Source of the DNA: Saccharomonospora piscinae
GTDB lineage: Bacteria > Actinomycetota > Actinomycetes > Mycobacteriales > Pseudonocardiaceae
Direction: 5' to 3'
Length of the DNA: 64,000 bases
Assembly: GCF_005862235.1 (NCBI RefSeq)
Contig: NZ_VCEK01000004.1
Location: 633,869 to 697,868, forward strand
Shown: positions 59,501-64,000 of the stretch, one piece after another
Layout: every line of letters begins with the position of its first letter
How positions within the stretch are numbered: position 1 is the first letter of the stretch
The notes under the pieces: generated by a model
Told to the model about the DNA's origin: nothing
What the model saw: the letters and a program-made list of their open reading frames with translations, nothing else
The model's database searches: none
Program-made: the position numbers and the translations under genes

Positions 59501-62500
59501 GACGTATGGGCAGGATCGTGAGCGGCCGTTGTGGTTGGGTTCGATCAAGTCGAACCTGGGTCATACGCAGGCTGCTGCCGGGGTTGCTGGTGTGATCAAG
59601 ATGGTGCAGGCCATGCGCCACGACACCCTGCCGCAGACTCTGCATGTCGATGAGCCCACTTCTGAGGTGGATTGGTCTGCGGGTGCGGTGCGCCTGTTGA
59701 CTGAGCCGACGGGTTGGCCGGAGGTGGATCGGCCGCGTCGGGTGGGTGTGTCCTCGTTCGGGATCAGCGGCACCAATGCCCACGTGATTCTTGAGCAGGG
59801 CGCGCAGTCCGTTCACGATGACGGTTCCCGGCGTGAAGTGCCGGTGGTGCCGTGGGTGGTGTCGGGCAAGACCGAACACGCCCTGGACGAGCAGATCTCT
59901 CGTGTTCGGTCGTTCGCCGGGGCGCGTGAGCTGGCTCCGGTGGATGTGGGCTACTCGCTGGCTACCAGGTCGGTGTTCGAGCACCGTGCGGTGCTGCTGG
60001 ATGACGGTGTGGTGCGTGGCAATGCCGCGGTGCCTGGTGGTGTGGCGATGCTGTTCACGGGTCAGGGTGCGCAGCGGGCCGGGATGGGCCGGGAGTTGTA
60101 TGCGGCGTTCCCGGTGTTCGCTGAGGCTTTCGATGCGGTGTGTGCCGAGTTGGACCGCCATCTCGATGCTTCGGTGCGGGACGTGGTGTTCGGTGGCGGT
60201 GAGTTGCTGAACGAGACGATGTGGGCGCAGGCCGGGTTGTTCGCCGTTGAGGTGGCGCTGTTCCGGCTGGTGGAGTCGTGGGGTCTGAGCCCCGATTTCG
60301 TGGTGGGGCATTCGATCGGTGAGATCGCCGCTGCGCATGTGGCTGGTGTCTTCTCGTTGGTTGATGCGTGTCGGTTGGTGGCGGCTCGGGGCCGGTTGAT
60401 GCAGGCCCTGCCCTCCGGTGGGGTGATGGTCTCGTTGCAGGCCACCGAGGCCGAGGTTGCGCCCTTGCTGTCTGAGGGTGTGTCGTTGGCGGCGGTGAAT
60501 GGTCCGTCGTCGGTGGTGCTGTCCGGTGACGGCGATGCCGTTGCCGCGGTCCTTGCCGAGTTCGAGGGCCGGAAGAGCAAGCGGTTGACGGTGAGTCATG
60601 CGTTCCATTCGGCGCGGATGGAGCCGATGCTGGACGAGTTCCGCACCGTCGCCGGAGCACTGTCGTTCCAGCCGCCGCAGGTGGCGCTGGTGTCGAACCT
60701 GACCGGTGGCGTGGTCTCCGATGAGGTGTGCTCGCCCGACTATTGGGTGCGGCATGTGCGCGAGACCGTTCGGTTCGCCGAGGGCATGAACACGCTGCAC
60801 GAGCAGGGCGCGACCCGCTTTATCGAGTTGGGCCCGGACGGTGTGCTGTCGGCGGCGGGGCAGGACTGTGTCTCCGACGCCGTGTTCGCCCCGGCGATGC
60901 TGCGTGGGCGGGATGAGGCGGCCACGCTGGTGCGGGCTGTGGCGGAGATGTTCGTTCACGGCACTGATCTCGACTGGGCCGCCCTGTTCGCCGGTTCGGG
61001 TGCGCGGCGGGTCGAGCTGCCCACCTATGCCTTCCAGCGAGAGCACTACTGGCTGCGCTCCTCCGGCATTCCGGTCGGTGACCCCACGAAGCTCGGCCTC
61101 GGCGACACCGCGCACCCGCTGCTCGGCGCGGTCACCGAGCTCGCGGGCAGCGGAGCGCTGGCGTTCAGCGGCAGGGTGACGTTGGATGCCTGGCCGTGGC
61201 TTGCCGACCACGCCATCGGTGGCACCGTGCTCGTGCCCGGGAGCGTGTTCGTCGATCTGGCTCTGCACGCCGGGCAGCAGGTCGGCTACTCGACCGTGGA
61301 CGAGCTGACGCTCGAAACCCCGCTCGTCCTCGACACCGGCCGGGCGCCGGTCATCCAGGTCACCGTGGAGGACGGCGAGGAGCCCGGCTACCGCACGATC
61401 ACCGTCCACTCCCGGCTCCACGACGAGGACGAATGGACGCGGCACGCCTCGGGCACGTTGACCCGGGACACCGCCCGGACGGCGAGCCTGCCCGTCGAAT
61501 CGCCCTCGACCGCCACGACGGAGGTCGACGTCGAGGGTCTGTACGAGGGACTGTCGGCGGCGGGACTGGAGTACGGGCCCACGTTCCGCGGCGTGTACCG
61601 GGCGTGGCACGGCGACGACGAGAGTGTCGTGGACGTCGCGCTGCCCGACGACGTGTCCGTCGAAGGATTCGGCGTCCACCCCGCGTTGCTGGACGCGGCA
61701 CTGCACGGGATCGGCCTGTTGCGGGGTGACGGCGACGAGGGGCCCACGTTGCCGTTCGTGTGGTCGGGCGTGTCGGTGCTGGCGGTGGGCGCGACCGCGG
61801 CTCGGGCGCGGATCACGCGGTCGGGCTCCGGTTTCTCGCTGGTACTGACCGACACCACAGGGCAGCCGGTGGCCGTGGTGGACTCGCTGGTGCTGCGGCC
61901 CGTCGGGCCGGAGCTGGCCCAGGCCACCCGCACCGACCCGTTGTTCGGCGTCGACTGGGTTCCGGTCGCGTCCAGCCCCGCCGATTCCGCTGTGGACGGC
62001 GAATTGGTCGAGTTGCCCTCCGGCGGGGACGTCGCACAGCGGGTGATCGAGACTCTGGAACTGGTGCAGGGCTGGTTGGGTGACGAGCGCCAGCGGGTCG
62101 TGGTGACCCGGGGTGCGACCGACGGCCGGGACGTGGCCGCCGCCGCCGCGTGGGGGTTGCTCCGGTCGGCGCAGTCCGAACACCCTGGCACGTTCGTGCT
62201 CGTGGACCTCGACGGCGCTGACACCGAGGTACCGAGTGTCCTGCCGTTCGGTGAGCCGCAGGTGGCGGTGCGGGACGGGCAGCTGCTCGCGCCGCGCCTG
62301 GTGCGGGAGACCGCCGAGCCCGCGCCGGAGCTGGACCCGGAGGGCACCGTGCTCGTCACGGGCGCGGGCGGTGCGCTGGGGCGCCTGGTGGTCCGGCACC
62401 TCGTGCTGGAGCACGGCGTGCGGCACCTGGTGCTGGCCAGCCGTCGTGGCGGTGACGTGGGCGAGCTGGCCGACCTGGACGCCGACGTGCGGTCGGTGGC

Positions 62501-64000
62501 GTGCGACGTCGCCGATCGCGATGCCCTCGCGAGGACGCTCGCCGAGATCCCCGCCGAACATCCGCTGGTCGGCGTCGTCCACGCCGCCGGAGTGCTCGAC
62601 GACGGTGTGGTGTCGTCGCTGACGCCGGAGCGGGTTGAGGCCGTGCTGCGGCCCAAGGTCGACGGCGCCCGCAACCTGCACGAACTGACCCAGGACGCGG
62701 ACCTGTCGCTGTTCGTGCTGTTCTCCTCGGTGTCGGGAGTGCTGGGCTCGCCGGGGCAGGGCAACTACGCCGCGGCGAACGCCTACCTGGACGCCCTGGC
62801 CCAGTACCGGCGCGCCCGGGGCCTGCCGGGTCTCTCGCTGGCCTGGGGTCTGTGGTCCGACAGCGGTATGGCAGGTGGGCTGTCGGACGCCGAGGTCGAC
62901 CGGCTGCGCCGGGCCGGGTTCCCCCCGCTGACGGCGGACGACGGCCTCGCACTCTTCGACGCCGCGCTCGGCAGCGACCGTCCGATGCTGGCTCCGGTCA
63001 CACTCGATTTGCCGCAGCTCCGTGCCCGCGCCACCACCGACGGAGTCGCACCGCTGCTGCGCGCGCTGGTCCGGGCACCGAAGCGGCGCGTCGAGCGGGG
63101 CGAGGCCGGGCTGGTCGCGGAACTCGAGCGCCTGGACGAGGGGCAGCGCTCGGCGAAGGTGCTCGACCTCGTGCGTGGCCAGGTCGCCGCCGTGCTCGGG
63201 CACGCCTCGGGCGAGGCCGTCGAGCCGCACCGGGCGTTCACCGAGCTCGGTTTCGACTCACTGACCGCGGTCGAGCTGCGTAACCGGCTCGGTGCCGCCA
63301 CCGGCCTGCGGTTGCCCGCGACTCTCGTCTTCGACTACCCGACACCGTTGGCACTGGCCGAGTTCGTGCTGGGCGAGCTGACCGGTGCGCAGGCCGTGGC
63401 CGCCGCGTTGGCACCCACGGTCCTCGGCACCGACGAGCCGATCGCGATCGTCGGTATGAGCTGCCGCTACCCGGGCGGGGTCTCGAACCCCGATGAGCTG
63501 TGGGAGCTGCTGGTGTCGGGCCGCGACGTGGTCAGCGCCTTCCCTGCCGACCGGGGCTGGGACATGGAGGGAGTGGGCGGTTTCCTCACCGGCGCCGCCG
63601 ACTTCGATCCCGGATTCTTCGGCATCTCACCCCGCGAAGCGATCGCGATGGACCCCCAGCAGCGGTTGTTGCTGGAGGCGTCCTGGGAGGCCTTCGAACA
63701 CGCGGGCATCGACCCGCTGGCGTTGCGGGGCAGCCGGACCGGCGTGTTCGCCGGGCTGATGTACCACGACTACGTCGCCCAACTGCAGGGCATCGAGGAC
63801 ACCGAGGGCCACAGCGGCACCGGGAACTCGGGCAGCGTGCTCTCCGGCCGGGTGGCCTACTCGTTCGGGTTCGAGGGCCCGGCGATGACCGTGGACACCG
63901 CGTGCTCGTCGTCGCTGGTGGCGCTGCACCTGGCGGTGCAGGCCCTGCGTTCGGGCGAGTGCTCGATGGCACTGGCCGGCGGCGTGACCGTGATGGCCAC
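53448..64000 (+). CDS. Modular type I PKS (M12, M13 both KS-AT-DH-KR-ACP, start of M14), 3' end beyond the window
   Basis: This frame is open from the ATG to the last base, so the gene continues past the window; 3,517 full codons are visible. The start follows AAGGAG (53433-53438) by 9 nt and lies 6 nt after the upstream stop, indicating translational coupling. The N-terminal docking helix ([18 protein letters not shown]) matches the class on the preceding PKS. M12: KS Cys 206, malonyl AT Ser 646, DH His 942, B-type KR, ACP Ser 1636. M13: KS Cys 1866, malonyl AT Ser 2289, DH His 2588, B-type KR, ACP Ser 3271. M14: KS from residue about 3329 with Cys 3486, cut by the window edge. Both complete modules should add conjugated double bonds, extending the enoyl unit of M11 to a triene. 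Nothing indicates a thioesterase here. Confidence 0.95.
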   Translation, partial: MANEEKFLDYLKRATADLRETRRRLREVEERDSEPIAIVGMSCRYPGGVSNPEELWNLVAADGDGVGEFPSDRGWDFDRYYSADPEQDAGSYVKEGGFLDGATEFDPAFFGISPREALAMDPQQRVLLEASWEVFERAGITPASVRGSRVGVFAGLMYHDYLPLVQAAPDGSEGFLGTGNSGSVLSGRIAYYFGLEGPAVTVDTACSSSLVSLHLAVQALRKGECSMALAGGVTVMSTPATFIDFSRQRGLALDGRCKSYASSADGTGWSEGVGMLLVMRLSDALEAGHRVQAVVRGTAVNSDGASSGLTAPNGLSQQRVIRQALADARVAPEHVDAVEGHGTGTTLGDPIEAQALLATYGQDRDRPLWLGSVKSNLGHTQAAAGVAGVIKMVRAMHEGLLPRTLHVDEPTPEVDWGSGAVELLTEPVAWPETGRPRRASVSSFGISGTNAHVILEQAPVVEEAASDVEATRPPLLPWVLSARTPEALRAQAERLLDRVDTAETDPLDVAYTLATALTRFEHRAVLTGTNTGELCDGLRALAAGTADGVAATGRTAFLFTGQGAQRAGMGQGLYEAYPRFAEAFDAVCAELDARLDQPLRDVVFGDEGELLEGTDYAQAALFAFEVALFRLLESWGATPDFVLGHSIGELAAAHVSGVLSLEDACVLVAARGSLMQALPSGGAMASVQASEAEVSPLLTDAVSLAAVNGPESVVLSGDEEAVAAVLSRLEGRKSTWLRVSHAFHSARMEPMLDEFRAVAESVTFESPRIPVVSNVTGRVAGDELSTADYWVRHVRETVRYTDGLATLRAEGVTTLVEVGPDGVLTAAAGQEFDAVALARRNHDEPARFVTALAQAHAHGLPVNWEPFFDGTGARRIEVPTYPFEHQRYWPAMPTGWSGDVSAVGQRSAEHPLLGAGVGLARTDEFLFTGRLSVESQPWLADHVVAGSILLPGTAFVDLAVRAGEHSGCATVDELTIEAPLVLPERGGVAIQVFVAGTRDDGRREITIHSSVAEDEHWVRHASGVLAPAAGGAELAGSLAAWPPADGAEVDVAGLYDELAEAGLGYGPVFQGLRRAWRADDAGAAFVDVALPAGVPADGFGVHPALWDAVLHGIGLLDTEGEGTGLPFAWSGVSVLAVGATAVRARITRSGSGFGLLLADGAGDPVAVVRQLTLRPVGPELARTPRADSLLGLEWTPAPTDAVAAGEDVEVVRLPSGGDVSERVVEALELAQGWLGDDVSRVIVTRGATDGGDLAQAAVWGLLRSAQSEHPGRFTLLDLDPGADTDDADLSEVVPGLPAGEPQVAVRDGQAWVPRLVRGAPGADSPALDPDGTVLVTGANGALGRLVARHVVSAYGVRRLVLVSRSGGGADAVADLDVDVRSVACDVADGDALAGVLADIPAEHPLVGVVHAAGVLDDGVISSLTHERVEAVLRPKVDGARNLHELTQGMDLSLFVLFSSVAGVLGSPGQGNYAAANAYLDALAQHRRSQGLPAQSLAWGLWEEGGMSGALTPAETDRLRRAGFPPLSAEQGLRLFDTALADQRAVVTPVKLDLPVLRTLAGTQGVAPVLRSLVRVAPRRTARGDAGLAAELADLDEAQRSARILQVVRTQVAAVLGHASDTAVRPQDVFNELGFDSLTAVELRNRLGAVTGLHLPATLIFDYPTPTVLAEYVLAELLGQQAAATPAVSAAVADEPIAIVGMGCRFPGGVANAGALWDLVATGGDGVASLPTDRGWDIERMLGVAPEKRGTGKSYEGGFLYDAAQFDAGFFGISPREALAMDPQQRLLLEVSWEALENAGIDPTGLRGSSTGVFAGLMYHDYGRNAESIPDGVEAFLGLGNTGSVLSGRVAYSFGFEGPAVTVDTACSSSLVALHWAVQALRSGECSMALAGGVTVMASPGTFVEFDRQGGLAGDGRCKSFASSADGTGWSEGVGVLVVERLSDARRLGHEVLAVVRGSAVNQDGASNGLTAPNGPSQQRVIRQALANAGLAPSEVDAVEAHGTGTTLGDPIEAQALLATYGQDRERPLWLGSIKSNLGHTQAAAGVAGVIKMVQAMRHDTLPQTLHVDEPTSEVDWSAGAVRLLTEPTGWPEVDRPRRVGVSSFGISGTNAHVILEQGAQSVHDDGSRREVPVVPWVVSGKTEHALDEQISRVRSFAGARELAPVDVGYSLATRSVFEHRAVLLDDGVVRGNAAVPGGVAMLFTGQGAQRAGMGRELYAAFPVFAEAFDAVCAELDRHLDASVRDVVFGGGELLNETMWAQAGLFAVEVALFRLVESWGLSPDFVVGHSIGEIAAAHVAGVFSLVDACRLVAARGRLMQALPSGGVMVSLQATEAEVAPLLSEGVSLAAVNGPSSVVLSGDGDAVAAVLAEFEGRKSKRLTVSHAFHSARMEPMLDEFRTVAGALSFQPPQVALVSNLTGGVVSDEVCSPDYWVRHVRETVRFAEGMNTLHEQGATRFIELGPDGVLSAAGQDCVSDAVFAPAMLRGRDEAATLVRAVAEMFVHGTDLDWAALFAGSGARRVELPTYAFQREHYWLRSSGIPVGDPTKLGLGDTAHPLLGAVTELAGSGALAFSGRVTLDAWPWLADHAIGGTVLVPGSVFVDLALHAGQQVGYSTVDELTLETPLVLDTGRAPVIQVTVEDGEEPGYRTITVHSRLHDEDEWTRHASGTLTRDTARTASLPVESPSTATTEVDVEGLYEGLSAAGLEYGPTFRGVYRAWHGDDESVVDVALPDDVSVEGFGVHPALLDAALHGIGLLRGDGDEGPTLPFVWSGVSVLAVGATAARARITRSGSGFSLVLTDTTGQPVAVVDSLVLRPVGPELAQATRTDPLFGVDWVPVASSPADSAVDGELVELPSGGDVAQRVIETLELVQGWLGDERQRVVVTRGATDGRDVAAAAAWGLLRSAQSEHPGTFVLVDLDGADTEVPSVLPFGEPQVAVRDGQLLAPRLVRETAEPAPELDPEGTVLVTGAGGALGRLVVRHLVLEHGVRHLVLASRRGGDVGELADLDADVRSVACDVADRDALARTLAEIPAEHPLVGVVHAAGVLDDGVVSSLTPERVEAVLRPKVDGARNLHELTQDADLSLFVLFSSVSGVLGSPGQGNYAAANAYLDALAQYRRARGLPGLSLAWGLWSDSGMAGGLSDAEVDRLRRAGFPPLTADDGLALFDAALGSDRPMLAPVTLDLPQLRARATTDGVAPLLRALVRAPKRRVERGEAGLVAELERLDEGQRSAKVLDLVRGQVAAVLGHASGEAVEPHRAFTELGFDSLTAVELRNRLGAATGLRLPATLVFDYPTPLALAEFVLGELTGAQAVAAALAPTVLGTDEPIAIVGMSCRYPGGVSNPDELWELLVSGRDVVSAFPADRGWDMEGVGGFLTGAADFDPGFFGISPREAIAMDPQQRLLLEASWEAFEHAGIDPLALRGSRTGVFAGLMYHDYVAQLQGIEDTEGHSGTGNSGSVLSGRVAYSFGFEGPAMTVDTACSSSLVALHLAVQALRSGECSMALAGGVTVMA
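53547..58470 (+). other. PKS module 12: KS-AT(malonyl)-DH-KR(B-type)-ACP
   Basis: KS 53547-54815 (Cys 54063-54065); AT about 55107-55980 (Ser 55383-55385, HAFH); DH about 56172-56990 (His 56271-56273 in [12 protein letters not shown]; second motif [10 protein letters not shown] keeps the Asp); KR about 57012-58160 with LDD; ACP about 58200-58470 (Ser 58353-58355). The KR core ([16 protein letters not shown] from about 57535) nearly matches those of modules 4 and 6. Predicted second double bond of the second polyene. Confidence 0.93.
58524..63390 (+). other. PKS module 13: KS-AT(malonyl)-DH-KR(B-type)-ACP
   Basis: KS 58524-59790 (Cys 59043-59045); AT about 60036-60910 (Ser 60312-60314); DH 61110-61920 (His 61209-61211, [12 protein letters not shown]); KR about 61941-63090 with LDD; ACP about 63112-63390 (Ser 63258-63260). 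From about 58895 to 61060 the DNA switches to the codon style of the M4-M7 array and matches it closely. Before and after, it is ordinary C-rich sequence. Predicted third double bond of the second polyene. Confidence 0.93.
58895..61060 (+). repeat. Dispersed copy of the M4-type KS-AT block in module 13
   Basis: Closely matches the M4-M7 KS and AT in wording and codon style. It shares with M4 alone the [20 protein letters not shown] type KS insert (M13: [20 protein letters not shown]). It lies in a different gene about 45 kb away, so gene conversion or recombination with an M4-like block is the simplest explanation. Confidence 0.75.
63432..64000 (+). other. PKS module 14, N-terminal part of KS (cut by window end)
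   Basis: Starts [16 protein letters not shown] after the ACP of module 13 and reaches past TACSSS (Cys 63903-63905). Later KS motifs, AT and reductive domains are outside the window, so its reduction state is unknown. Confidence 0.93.

Noticed and set aside
53286-63230. Long minus-strand open frame antisense to the M12-M13 PKS gene
   Set aside because: Same artefact of third-position G/C bias. The plus strand here has an unbroken PKS frame that simply has no stop before the window ends.

Overview
The window lies entirely inside a large modular type I polyketide synthase (PKS) gene cluster of a high-G+C actinomycete. The evidence is the strong G/C bias at third codon positions, four collinear plus-strand genes, and classical cis-AT KS-AT-(DH)-KR-ACP modules. 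Genus cannot be fixed from this sequence. No RNA gene, mobile element, CRISPR, tailoring gene, thioesterase or regulator is present.

Layout: (1) 1-4275, the 3' part of a PKS gene whose start is outside the window: module 1, methylmalonyl type, KS(partial)-AT-KR-ACP-docking. (2) 4272-43151, one giant gene of 12,959 codons holding eight modules: M2 KS-AT-KR-ACP; M3 to M6 KS-AT-DH-KR-ACP; M7 KS-[dead AT]-DH-KR-ACP; M8 KS-AT-AT-KR-ACP; M9 KS-AT-KR-ACP. (3) A 246-bp gap, then 43398-53441: M10 KS-AT-KR-ACP (KR doubtful) and M11 KS-AT-DH-KR-ACP. (4) 53448 to beyond 64000: M12 and M13 (both KS-AT-DH-KR-ACP) and the start of M14 (KS only). Modules are numbered within this window; more lie upstream and downstream.

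Docking domains at the protein ends support the order gene 1 -> 2 -> 3 -> 4. Reading the modules collinearly predicts: (upstream chain)-CH(OH)-CH(CH3)-CH(OH)-CH2-(CH=CH)5-CH(OH)-CH2-CH(OH)-CH2-C(=O or OH)-CH2-(CH=CH)3-CO-M14. This is a pentaene and a triene (or longer polyene) separated by a short polyol/keto stretch, as in polyene macrolides, polyene macrolactams and linear polyenes. Product identity is not determined.

The most unusual feature is at 30,003-36,620. The AT of M7 is eroded: its nucleophile Ser is Gly, its GQG loop is gone, and about 135 residues including the second catalytic motif are missing. The next module carries two intact-looking malonyl-type ATs in tandem, the first inserted bare between KS8 and its KS-AT linker. 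I infer that the extra AT of M8 may charge the ACP of M7, a neighbour-supplied AT within one polypeptide. The AT7 remnant looks like a former methylmalonyl AT, so the arrangement may record an extender-unit switch that removed a methyl branch.

Other signals: modules M4-M7 are a tandem array of near-identical 4.9-kb units, and part of M13 is a close copy. Sharp codon-style patches with breakpoints at domain edges suggest natural domain exchange. Several KR and AT domains have non-canonical catalytic motifs. All calls come from reading the sequence; no database search or alignment program was run.
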